DNA of 54,442 nt from an uncultured Pelagibacteraceae bacterium (GTDB taxonomy: Bacteria > Pseudomonadota > Alphaproteobacteria > Pelagibacterales > Pelagibacteraceae), in the NCBI GenBank assembly GCA_902521075.1, contig CABYQM010000004.1, forward strand, positions 1-54,442. Reading direction: 5' to 3'. The notes beneath the pieces were generated by a model that had not been told where the DNA came from, did not search any database, and saw only the letters and a program-made list of their open reading frames with translations. A program made the position numbers and the translations under genes. Every line of letters begins with the position of its first letter. Position 1 is the stretch's first letter. Shown here piece by piece: positions 8,089 to 16,390 of the stretch.

Positions 8089-10106
8089 GTATTTTTTCTA
8101 TTTTCAACTAAACTTTTTACAACACTTGGATCTGCCAAGGTAGTTGTATCACCTAATTGATCATGTTCATTTGCAGCAATTTTTCTAAGTATTCTTCTCA
8201 TGATCTTACCCGACCTAGTTTTTGGAAGACCAGGAGAAAATTGAATTAGATCCGGAGTAGCTATTGGACCAATTTGTTTTCTAACCCACAGCTTTAAATC
8301 TCTCTCTAAATCTAAAGTTGATTTTTCTCCCACATTCAAAGTAACGTAACAATACAAACCGTTACCTTTAATATCATGTGGATATCCAACCACAGCAGCC
8401 TCAGCAACTTTTGGATGAGCTACAAAAGCACTTTCTATTTCGGCAGTTCCAAGATTATGTCCTGAAACAATAATTACATCATCAACTCTTCCTGTAATCC
8501 AGTAATATCCATCTTTATCTCTTCTGCATCCATCTCCTGTAAAATATTTTCCGTCAAATTGAGAAAAATAAGTATCAATAAATCTTTGATGATCACCGTA
8601 AACTGTCCGCATCTGACCGGGCCAAGATTGTGCAATACATAATCGACCTTCAGCTTCTCCTTTTAAAACTTTTCCATCTTTACTAACTATTACAGGTTTA
8701 ATTCCATAAAATGGTTTTGTTGCTGAACCTGGTTTTAAATTTATAGCACCTGTTTGAGGGCTGATTAATATTCCACCCGTTTCTGTTTGCCACCAAGTAT
8801 CAACAATTGGGCAGTTCGAATCTCCAACAGTTTTATAATACCATTCCCAAGCTTCTGGATTGATTGGTTCGCCCACGGTTCCTAATAATTTCAGTGATTT
8901 CCTTGATGTTTTTTTAACAGGTTTATCACCTTCTCTCATTAAAGCTCTTATTGCTGTTGGTGCTGTATAAAAAATATTCACTTTATATTTATCAACGATC
9001 TGCCACCATCTTGAACTATCAGGATAAGTTGGAATTCCCTCAAACATTATTGTTGTTGCTCCATTTGATAATGGTCCATAAATAATATAGCTATGACCAG
9101 TTACCCAACCAATGTCAGCTGTACACCAATAAATATCTTTAGGTTTATAATTGAATATATACTGATGAGTCATTGATGCGTAAACCATATACCCTCCAGT
9201 TGTATGCATCACCCCTTTAGGTTTTCCTGTTGATCCCGAAGTATATAAAATAAATAAGGGATCTTCTGCATTCATTTCTTCTGGTTCACATTTATTTGAA
9301 ACTTTTTTTGTTAACTCGTGGTACCAAACATCTCTCCGTTCATCCCAATTTATTCTATTGCCTGTTCTTTTTACAACAACACATTTTTTTACGTTTGGGC
9401 AATTTACTAAAGCCTCATCAGCTATTGATTTTAATGGGATTATTTTTCCACCTCTTACACCTTCATCAGCTGTAATCAGATAATCAGACTCGCAATCGTT
9501 TATTCTTCCAGAAATACTATCTGGAGAAAATCCTCCAAAGATTATTGAATGCACCGCTCCTATCCTCGCACATGCTAACATAGTATATGCAAGTTCTGGT
9601 ATCATAGTTAAATAGATTGTTACTCTATCACCTTTCTTAACCCCTAATTCTTTAAGACCATTTGCGGCTTTAGAAACTTCTTTGTGTAATTCTTTGTAGG
9701 AAATTTTCTTTTGAACTTTTGGATCATCTCCCACCCATATAATCGCAGTTTTGTCTTTATTCTTCTTTAAGTGTCTATCAATACAATTTGCCGATGCATT
9801 AAGAGTACCGTCGTAAAACCATTTTATCTTAACATCTGATTTACTATATTTAACATCTTTAATTTTTGTATACGGTTTTATCCAATTAATTCTCTTTCCT
9901 TCTTTTTTCCAGAAGCCATCATTATCTTTTATTGAAGATTTATATTTTTTTTCGTACTGAGATTTATTTACTAAGGCTTTGCTAATCCAGTCTTTCTTTG
10001 TTCTATATATAAGTTCTTTTTCTTGCTTTGGAGCTAAAGACTTTGCCTTAGTTTTTCTTTTAGTGATTATTTTTTTTTTTCTTTTTTTAACTTTTTTTTT
10101 TGGCAT
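8085..10106 (-). CDS. acs: acetyl-CoA synthetase (AMP-forming acetate--CoA ligase)
   Basis: Activates acetate to acetyl-CoA via acetyl-adenylate in the cytoplasm. The protein is 673 residues, against about 650 in well-known members. Motifs seen: the AMP-binding P-loop [12 protein letters not shown], the [10 protein letters not shown] segment, [20 protein letters not shown], and near the C-terminus [11 protein letters not shown], whose lysine (SGK) is catalytic and a known acetylation target in the family. The extra length is an N-terminal tail, [17 protein letters not shown] and on, that is nearly half lysine and arginine; no later in-frame Met lies before the conserved domain, so the start at 10106 is favoured. 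Two long A tracts encode this tail. It pairs functionally with the symporter at 5.2-7.3 kb. Confidence 0.96.
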   Translation of the reverse strand: MPKKKVKKRKKKIITKRKTKAKSLAPKQEKELIYRTKKDWISKALVNKSQYEKKYKSSIKDNDGFWKKEGKRINWIKPYTKIKDVKYSKSDVKIKWFYDGTLNASANCIDRHLKKNKDKTAIIWVGDDPKVQKKISYKELHKEVSKAANGLKELGVKKGDRVTIYLTMIPELAYTMLACARIGAVHSIIFGGFSPDSISGRINDCESDYLITADEGVRGGKIIPLKSIADEALVNCPNVKKCVVVKRTGNRINWDERRDVWYHELTKKVSNKCEPEEMNAEDPLFILYTSGSTGKPKGVMHTTGGYMVYASMTHQYIFNYKPKDIYWCTADIGWVTGHSYIIYGPLSNGATTIMFEGIPTYPDSSRWWQIVDKYKVNIFYTAPTAIRALMREGDKPVKKTSRKSLKLLGTVGEPINPEAWEWYYKTVGDSNCPIVDTWWQTETGGILISPQTGAINLKPGSATKPFYGIKPVIVSKDGKVLKGEAEGRLCIAQSWPGQMRTVYGDHQRFIDTYFSQFDGKYFTGDGCRRDKDGYYWITGRVDDVIIVSGHNLGTAEIESAFVAHPKVAEAAVVGYPHDIKGNGLYCYVTLNVGEKSTLDLERDLKLWVRKQIGPIATPDLIQFSPGLPKTRSGKIMRRILRKIAANEHDQLGDTTTLADPSVVKSLVENRKNT

Positions 10107-10120
10107 CGATTATAAATTTT

Positions 10121-10534
10121 TCAGATACTACTCATCTTCAAAATAATTTTCCAGCATTTAGTGTCGATTGGCATTACAGACAGTCTGCTTTGTTTTATTA
10201 GTGCAATATCTTTTAAATCTTTATTTTTTTTAATATTTTCAAGAGAAACCGGTGTTTTTAGTTTACTTTTATACTTAACTTTTACTGCTACAAATCGCTT
10301 CTCTTTATCTGTAGGGTCAATAAATGCTGTTTTAATTACTTCAACAATTCCAACGATTTCTTTACCAATATTTGAATGGTAAAAAAAACAAAGATCGCCC
10401 TTCTCCATTTTTTTCAAATTATTTGCTGCTTGATAATTTCTTACTCCATCCCAATTAGCACCTTTGCTGCCAGTTTTAATTTGTTGATCTATTGACCAAA
10501 CATTAGGCTCTGATTTTAACAACCAATACTGCAT
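10121..10534 (-). CDS. EVE domain-containing protein
   Basis: A 137-residue cytoplasmic protein made of a single EVE domain, a PUA-like fold that binds modified bases in nucleic acids. Typical pieces are YWLLKSEPNVWSID at the N-terminus, WDGVRNYQAANNLKKMEKGD (29-48) and FYHSN (52-56), with SRLSVMPI near the end. Prokaryotic EVE proteins stand alone or fuse to restriction enzymes; this one is the stand-alone housekeeping-like type. It lies 14 bases upstream of acs on the same strand and may share its transcript. The specific ligand is unknown. Confidence 0.9.
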   Translation of the reverse strand: MQYWLLKSEPNVWSIDQQIKTGSKGANWDGVRNYQAANNLKKMEKGDLCFFYHSNIGKEIVGIVEVIKTAFIDPTDKEKRFVAVKVKYKSKLKTPVSLENIKKNKDLKDIALIKQSRLSVMPIDTKCWKIILKMSSI

Positions 10535-10573
10535 TTTATTTTTTAAAATATATTATATCATGTATATTTATAA

Positions 10574-11422
10574 ATGATTTTCTGGCTAGCATCATACCCC
10601 AAAAGTGGAAATACTTGGGTTAGAACTTTCTTATCAACTTTAATTTATTCTGAAAAAAATTACGTTAGTTTTGAAAATCTCAGCAAAATAAGAACGTTTC
10701 CAAAAATAAGAGACTTTCATGGATTATGTAATAATGTTCAAAACAGAGATGAACTAATAAAAAAGTGGGTAACTGCTCAAGAAGTTCTTAATTTAAATCC
10801 TGAGGTAAAAATTTTTAAGACCCATAACGTAATGTGTAATATAAAAGGGTATAATTTCTCAGATCTAAAAAATTCTTTAGGAGTAATACATGTAGTTCGC
10901 GATCCTAGAAATGTCCTATCTTCAATCATGAATCATTTCTCGATTTCAGATCAAAATGAAGCAAAAAGGTTTATTTTTGATGATTATAATTGGATTGGGT
11001 TGACCGATTCAAATGGGAAAAAAAATTTTGAAATTCCGATATACATTGGTTCTTGGGGATTGCATTTTAATTCATGGAAAACTTTTCCTAAAAACTATTT
11101 ATTAATTAAGTACGAAAATTTACTTAAAGATCCTCAAAAGGAATTTGACAAATTGTGTGAATTTGTAAAAAAATTTATCAGAATTGATAAAGATAAAAAC
11201 ATGATACAAGAAATTATAGAACAAACTTCATTTTCAAATATGCAAAAAAAAGAAGATAAAAATTTATTTACAGAAAATGTTTTTGATTTGAAAAGTAAAG
11301 ATAAAATTAAATTTTTTAACCTTGGACCAAAAAATAATTGGAAGAAAATAATAGATAAAAAAATTAGCAATGAAATAGAAAATAATTTCAAAAAAGAAAT
11401 GTCTGAACTAGGATATTTATAG
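10574..11422 (+). CDS. sulfotransferase domain protein
   Basis: A 282-residue protein of the PAPS-dependent sulfotransferase fold. The 5'-phosphosulfate loop is YPKSGNTWVRTFLS (8-21) and the 3'-phosphate segment is VVRDPRNVLSSIMNHF near 107-122, with Arg and Ser in the expected places. The central KTHNV supplies a likely catalytic region. The acceptor (sugar, lipid or peptide) cannot be told from sequence. The gene is divergent from the EVE gene (39-bp spacer) and overlaps the tsaD stop tail to tail by 6 bases. No sulfate-activation genes are seen in this window. Confidence 0.87.
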   Translation: MIFWLASYPKSGNTWVRTFLSTLIYSEKNYVSFENLSKIRTFPKIRDFHGLCNNVQNRDELIKKWVTAQEVLNLNPEVKIFKTHNVMCNIKGYNFSDLKNSLGVIHVVRDPRNVLSSIMNHFSISDQNEAKRFIFDDYNWIGLTDSNGKKNFEIPIYIGSWGLHFNSWKTFPKNYLLIKYENLLKDPQKEFDKLCEFVKKFIRIDKDKNMIQEIIEQTSFSNMQKKEDKNLFTENVFDLKSKDKIKFFNLGPKNNWKKIIDKKISNEIENNFKKEMSELGYL

Positions 11423-12490
11423 TTTTATTCCAGAGCCTTTTAAAAATTTAGCACTACTGTCTAAAGGTAATCTCGGACTTGCAGATAAATCAAGATTGTT
11501 GAACTTATTTTGTTTAAATTTTTCTAAACCAACTAGTGCTATCATAGCAGCATTATCACCACATAACTCAAAATCAGGAAATATAGGTTTGAAATTATTC
11601 TCATAACTAACTTGAATTAACTTTTTTCTAATTCCATTGTTTGCAGCAACGCCACCAGCAACAATAAAATTTCTCTCCTCAAGCACTTTATTTTTTGAAA
11701 ATTCTTTAAATGCAATTTTAGATTTAATATATAATATTTCTTCAATAGTTTTTTGAAAAGAGGCTGCTAAATCATATTTTTCTTGTTCTGAATTTATATT
11801 TTTCGTTATTCTTAGTATCGCAGTTTTAAGTCCAGCAAAAGATAAATTGCATCCACCTTTATTTATTATTGGTTTAGGTAATTTAAATTTATTTGGATCA
11901 CCTTTTTCTGCAAATTTTTCTAACTTAGGACCACCTGGAAATTCTATTCCTAAAAGTTTTGCAGTTTTATCGAATGCTTCTCCTAGAGCATCATCAATTG
12001 TAGTTCCTAATCTTTTATAATTACCTAATCCATTCACACTTAAAAATTGACTATGTCCTCCTGAAATCAGCAGAAGTAAATAAGGATAACTAATATTAGT
12101 GTGAAGCTTTGGACTTAAAGCATGACCCTCTAGATGATTAACACCAATAAATGGAACATTTAAAGATGATGCAAGCGATTTTGCAAAATTTAAACCAACA
12201 CTAAGACATATTATTAATCCAGGTCCAGATGTTGCTGCAATAGCAGATACTTTATCAAGGCTTATACCACTTTCCTCTAAAGCTTTTTTTGCAATTAAAT
12301 TAATTTTTTCAACATGTGACCTTGCTGCTAATTCTGGCACAACCCCCCCAAATTCTTTATGAATGTCAAATTGACTTGAAACTATATTTGATAAAATTTT
12401 TGGTATACCACTCTTGTTATCTTGAATAATTGAAACCGATGTTTCATCACAACTTGTCTCAATTCCTAATATTATTGGGCTTTTATTCAT
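11417..12490 (-). CDS. tsaD: tRNA N6-adenosine threonylcarbamoyltransferase
   Basis: Transfers the threonylcarbamoyl group to A37 of ANN-decoding tRNAs, together with TsaB and TsaE. The protein is 357 residues. It starts ILGIETSCDETSVSI, the ASKHA-fold phosphate-1 motif, and has the metal-binding NHLEGHA (His119, His123), LLISGGHSQ, and FPGGPKLEKFAEKGDP. The C-terminal VAGGVAANNGIRKKL and PDFELCGDNAAMIA complete the family signature. It is divergent from hemC with a 58-bp spacer that must hold both promoters. Confidence 0.97.
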   Translation of the reverse strand: MNKSPIILGIETSCDETSVSIIQDNKSGIPKILSNIVSSQFDIHKEFGGVVPELAARSHVEKINLIAKKALEESGISLDKVSAIAATSGPGLIICLSVGLNFAKSLASSLNVPFIGVNHLEGHALSPKLHTNISYPYLLLLISGGHSQFLSVNGLGNYKRLGTTIDDALGEAFDKTAKLLGIEFPGGPKLEKFAEKGDPNKFKLPKPIINKGGCNLSFAGLKTAILRITKNINSEQEKYDLAASFQKTIEEILYIKSKIAFKEFSKNKVLEERNFIVAGGVAANNGIRKKLIQVSYENNFKPIFPDFELCGDNAAMIALVGLEKFKQNKFNNLDLSASPRLPLDSSAKFLKGSGIKL

Positions 12491-12548
12491 AAATTATTTT
12501 TTATAATTAATACAATTAATCTATAAGAATGTAATAAAAATAACTTTT

Positions 12549-13460
12549 ATGAAAAGAGCTAATCTTGTAATTGGGACTCGCGGAAGTAAGTTAGCAATGA
12601 TTTACGCAGAAAATGTGAAAAAAGAACTAAAAAAGTATTATTCTAAAGAGATTGAATTAAAAAAAATAGTAACCACAGGAGATCAAAAGCAAGATGAGAG
12701 ACTATCTGAAATAGGAGGCAAAGGATTATTTTCAAAACAAATTGAAAAAGATTTATTAAATAAAAATATAGATATTGCAGTACATGCCTTTAAAGATATG
12801 CCTACTGAAGAAACCGAAAATCTTATAACTAATAATTTTTTAAAAAGAAATTCTCCTAATGAAATTTTAATAAGTAAAAATAATATAAAATTTGATGATT
12901 TAGAGCCAAACTCAATTATTGGTACATCATCATATAGACGAGAATATCAACTTAAGAAAAAAAGGCTCAACTTAAAATATAAACTTATCAGAGGAAATGT
13001 TGATACTAGAGTTCAAAAGTTAGAAAACGGTGAATATGATGCAATAATTCTCTCAAAAGCAGGAGTAGTTGCTTTAAATTTACAACATAAAATTTCACAA
13101 GAATTCAGTGTTGATGAACTTATACCTTGTGCAGGCCAAGGGATTATAGCAATTCAATGCAGAGAAGATGATAATGAAATTAAAAAATTACTTGAAAACA
13201 TTAATGATGAAGAAACAAGAATTGTTGCAAAAGCAGAAAGAGAGATCTTAAAAGTTCTTGAAGGAGATTGTGATACCGCAGTAGGTGTATTTGCAAAATC
13301 AAATGGCAAAAAAGTAGATCTATTGACCGAATTGTTTTCTGTCGATGGAAAAAATAGATACTTCATAAAAAAAAGTTTTCAAAAAGATAAAATAGAATCT
13401 ACTAGTAGAATGGTGGGAGAAGAGCTTAAATTAAAATCAAAAGGCTCTTATAAAAATTAA
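12549..13460 (+). CDS. hemC: hydroxymethylbilane synthase (porphobilinogen deaminase)
   Basis: Polymerises four porphobilinogens into hydroxymethylbilane in tetrapyrrole synthesis. The protein is 303 residues. Visible motifs: IGTRGSKLA (8-16), GGKGLFSKQIE (57-67), AVHAFKDMP (77-85) with the catalytic Asp, GTSSYRRE (125-132), RGNVDTR (148-154) and LEGDCDTAVG (237-246). Cys241 is the expected attachment point of the dipyrromethane cofactor. The gene is followed after 1 base by hemD, so the two consecutive steps are encoded in one operon. Confidence 0.97.
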   Translation: MKRANLVIGTRGSKLAMIYAENVKKELKKYYSKEIELKKIVTTGDQKQDERLSEIGGKGLFSKQIEKDLLNKNIDIAVHAFKDMPTEETENLITNNFLKRNSPNEILISKNNIKFDDLEPNSIIGTSSYRREYQLKKKRLNLKYKLIRGNVDTRVQKLENGEYDAIILSKAGVVALNLQHKISQEFSVDELIPCAGQGIIAIQCREDDNEIKKLLENINDEETRIVAKAEREILKVLEGDCDTAVGVFAKSNGKKVDLLTELFSVDGKNRYFIKKSFQKDKIESTSRMVGEELKLKSKGSYKN

Positions 13461-13461
13461 A

Positions 13462-14160
13462 ATGCATATTTTATTAACCAGACCATTAGATGATAGCAAA
13501 GAATTAATTTTAAAATTTACTTCTATGAAACATAAAGTTTCTCATCTACCCTTATTACAAATAAAAAAAATAGAGACACAAGAAATAGATTTTAACCAAT
13601 TTAAAGGAGTCATTTTTACAAGCGCCAATTCTTTAAAAAATTTAAATATTTCAAAAATAGATAAAAAAATAATTTGTTTTTGTGTTGGTATTGCAACAGA
13701 AAGAAAGGCAAAAGAAGTAGGCTTTCAAAATATTTTCTGCGCAGAAGGTAACGTAAATAATCTTAAAGAATTAATTTTACAAAACTTTGACCCAAAGATT
13801 GGACCAATGGCCTATATTTGTGGGGAAATTGTTTCTTATAATCTTGATCAAGACTTAATTTCAGAAAACTATGTCATCAAGAGAATTATAAATTATACAG
13901 CAATACCTAATGAAAATTTAAGTGATGACTTTTTAAGAGATATCAAATCTTCTGTGCCAGAAATTGTTTACATATATTCTGAAAATAGTGCGAAGACATT
14001 TTTTAAGTTAATAAAAAAATATAATTTAGATAATATTTGGATGGAAACTAACCTAATGTGTATGGGCGAAAAAGCATCATCAGCATTGAATGACATAAAA
14101 TGGAAAAAAATTTTTCTTTTTAACCCTGGTGAAGAGGAGTTTTTGCTATATAAAATTTAA
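13462..14160 (+). CDS. hemD: uroporphyrinogen-III synthase
   Basis: Closes hydroxymethylbilane into uroporphyrinogen III with inversion of ring D. This family is poorly conserved, so the call rests on three things: length (232 residues), the opening ILLTRPLDDSKELI with the typical TRP motif, and position one base after hemC. The segment GVIFTSANSLK (49-59) and the later VYIYSENSAKTFF also fit the two-lobed HemD pattern. The mechanosensitive channel gene follows after 2 bases. Confidence 0.88.
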   Translation: MHILLTRPLDDSKELILKFTSMKHKVSHLPLLQIKKIETQEIDFNQFKGVIFTSANSLKNLNISKIDKKIICFCVGIATERKAKEVGFQNIFCAEGNVNNLKELILQNFDPKIGPMAYICGEIVSYNLDQDLISENYVIKRIINYTAIPNENLSDDFLRDIKSSVPEIVYIYSENSAKTFFKLIKKYNLDNIWMETNLMCMGEKASSALNDIKWKKIFLFNPGEEEFLLYKI

Positions 14161-14162
14161 AA

Positions 14163-15248
14163 ATGGACGTTTTAAATAAACTAAATGAATTATTTTTATC
14201 TGTATGGAAGCAGGGAATTCTTGGTGTAGATTTCTTTCAGATAATAGTAGGTCTTGGAATATTTGTATTATTTTTAATATTTAGAGGTCTAATTAGCAAA
14301 CTTGTAATAAAAAAATTGGAATTAATTTCAAAAAGAACAACCAATAAATTAGATGATACTTTTGTAAAATCTATGGAAGGTCCTGCTAGGTTTCTTCCAA
14401 TTGTTCTTGGTGTCTTTTTTGCCAGTTACTATATGTCATTTGATAATGAGACTAGGGGTTTCATTGATAACGTTAACAGAACTTTAATAACAATTTTAAT
14501 ATTTTGGATAATACATCAGATAATTGAGCCTATATCATATATTTTAAGTGGATTAGATAAAGTCCTGACAAAAGAATTAATAGGCTGGATTATAAAGTCT
14601 CTTAAAATTTTAATTTTTATTTTAGGTGCTGCTGCTGTTCTTGAGTTATGGGGAATTAAAATTGGACCAATAATTGCAGGATTAGGTTTATTTGGAGTAG
14701 CAGTAGCATTAGGTGCTCAGGATTTATTTAAAAATTTAATCTCAGGAATTTTAGTTTTAGTTGAAAAAAGATTTAGAATTGGTGATTGGATTAAAGTTGA
14801 GGGAGTTATCGAAGGGGTTGTTGAGAACATTGGATTCAGATCAACTGTTATAAGAAAATTTGACAAATCACTGGCAATTATTCCTAATTTTCAATTTGCA
14901 GAAAATGCAGTGATTAATAACACAAGAAAGACTAATTGGGCTATTAGTTGGATAATAACTCTCCAATACGACACCACTATTGATCAATTAAAAACAATAA
15001 GAGACGAAATTGAAGATCACATAAATAAAGGTGACGATTATGACCAATCTGTAGGAGTCGCTGTAAGAATAGATAAGTTTTCAGATAGCTCGATTGATAT
15101 GTATATTAGATGTTTTACAAAAACAAATAGTTGGACTAATTATTTACAAGTAAAAGAAAATTTGGCACTTGAAATAAAAAAAATTGTTGAAGGTAAGGGA
15201 GCTGCTTTTGCATTTCCAAGTCAGTCTATTTATGTTGAAAAAAAATGA
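14163..15248 (+). CDS. MscS-family mechanosensitive ion channel
   Basis: A 361-residue inner-membrane protein. Four or five hydrophobic segments lie in the first 200 residues. The pore helix carries a Gly/Ala-rich pattern, AGLGLFGVAVALGAQDLFKN, typical of TM3 in MscS, followed directly by the beta domain (RFRIGDWIKVEGVIEGVVENIG) and an alpha/beta C-terminal region. Channels of this family open on membrane tension and release osmolytes. It has one or two more N-terminal helices than E. coli MscS (286 residues). It is in the hemC-hemD run and overlaps the following yggT by 4 bases (ATGA). Confidence 0.92.
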   Translation: MDVLNKLNELFLSVWKQGILGVDFFQIIVGLGIFVLFLIFRGLISKLVIKKLELISKRTTNKLDDTFVKSMEGPARFLPIVLGVFFASYYMSFDNETRGFIDNVNRTLITILIFWIIHQIIEPISYILSGLDKVLTKELIGWIIKSLKILIFILGAAAVLELWGIKIGPIIAGLGLFGVAVALGAQDLFKNLISGILVLVEKRFRIGDWIKVEGVIEGVVENIGFRSTVIRKFDKSLAIIPNFQFAENAVINNTRKTNWAISWIITLQYDTTIDQLKTIRDEIEDHINKGDDYDQSVGVAVRIDKFSDSSIDMYIRCFTKTNSWTNYLQVKENLALEIKKIVEGKGAAFAFPSQSIYVEKK

Positions 15249-15535
15249 TTGCTATATTTTATTTAGCTCTTCAAATTTTAAAACTTTATTCATATGTCGT
15301 AATTGCCAATGTTGTTATAAGTTGGTTGGTCGCTTTTAATGTACTAAATACAAGCAATCGGTTTGTATATTTAATATTAGATTTCACTTATAAAATGACA
15401 GAACCGATTTTAATGAGAATTAGAAGATTTTTACCTAACCTTGGTGCTTTTGATATTTCTCCTATCGTACTTCTTTTGTTGATATGGTTCATAGAAATGT
15501 GTATGAAACTCTACATTGCACCACTAATATTTTAA
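15245..15535 (+). CDS. YggT family membrane protein
   Basis: A 96-residue protein with two long hydrophobic segments (about 3-28 and 70-94). Between them is MTEPILMRIRRFLPNLGAFDISPIV, the conserved turn of the YggT family with paired Arg, Pro and the Asp-x-Ser-Pro motif. The biochemical role of the family is not settled; links to osmotic adaptation and to division or membrane organisation have been proposed. Its ATG overlaps the TGA stop of the MscS-type channel, and folD follows 3 bases after its stop. Confidence 0.9.
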   Translation: MIAIFYLALQILKLYSYVVIANVVISWLVAFNVLNTSNRFVYLILDFTYKMTEPILMRIRRFLPNLGAFDISPIVLLLLIWFIEMCMKLYIAPLIF

Positions 15536-15538
15536 TAA

Positions 15539-16384
15539 ATGATTTTAATTGATGGAAAAAAAGCTGCTGCTGATTTAAGAGAAGAGCTCAAGAAAGAAGT
15601 CTTATCTTTAAAAGATAAGCATAATAAAGTACCAGGTTTAACAGTCATATTGATTGGTGATTTAGCACCTAGTCAAATTTACGTTAGAAATAAAGAGAAA
15701 TCTGCCAATGAAGTGGGCCTTAAATCAGAGGTGATTAGATACCCTGACAGTGTTGAAGAAAGTGAAGTTTTAAAAAAAATCGATGAACTTAATAATGACG
15801 ATTCCGTTTCAGGAATTTTAGTTCAGCTCCCACTTCCTAAACATATTGATAAACAAAAAGTTATAGAGGCAATTATGCCTGAGAAGGATGTAGATGGATT
15901 TCATCCCATGAATGTCGGTAATTTGTCGTCAGGTTATGAAAGCTCTATTCCATGTACTCCCTTAGGTTGTTTTCTATTAATAAAAAAAATTGAACCAAAC
16001 CTTAATGGAAAAAAAGCTGTAATTGTTGGAAGATCAAATTTAAATGGAAAGCCAATGACACAGTTGTTGTTGAAAGAAAATTGCACAGTTACAATTACTC
16101 ATTCAAAAACAATTGATCTTAAAGGTGAATGTTTAAAGGGAGACATTATAGTTGCTGCTGTTGGGATCCCTGAGCTTGTAAAAGGTGATTGGGTTAAAAA
16201 AGATGCAATTGTGATTGACGTTGGTATTAATAAAACTGAAAATGGCCTAGTTGGCGATGTTGCATTTGATGAAGTATCAAAAGTTGCAAAAGCTTTAACA
16301 CCAGTTCCAGGTGGAGTCGGACCTATGACTATTGCATGTTTACTTAAAAATACAATTGAGTGTTTTAAGAGAGCGAATAAATAA
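15539..16384 (+). CDS. folD: bifunctional methylenetetrahydrofolate dehydrogenase / methenyltetrahydrofolate cyclohydrolase
   Basis: Converts 5,10-methylene- to 10-formyl-tetrahydrofolate in two steps with NADP, in the cytoplasm. The protein is 281 residues. It shows YVRNKEKSANEVGL with catalytic Lys54, the substrate-site VQLPLPKHI, VDGFHPMNVG, the nucleotide-binding VIVGRSNLNGKPM and the C-terminal PVPGGVGPMTIACL. It provides formyl-folate for purine synthesis (purH in this window). It converges on the ABC permease gene with 6 bases between the stop codons. Confidence 0.97.
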   Translation: MILIDGKKAAADLREELKKEVLSLKDKHNKVPGLTVILIGDLAPSQIYVRNKEKSANEVGLKSEVIRYPDSVEESEVLKKIDELNNDDSVSGILVQLPLPKHIDKQKVIEAIMPEKDVDGFHPMNVGNLSSGYESSIPCTPLGCFLLIKKIEPNLNGKKAVIVGRSNLNGKPMTQLLLKENCTVTITHSKTIDLKGECLKGDIIVAAVGIPELVKGDWVKKDAIVIDVGINKTENGLVGDVAFDEVSKVAKALTPVPGGVGPMTIACLLKNTIECFKRANK

Positions 16385-16390
16385 AATTTA

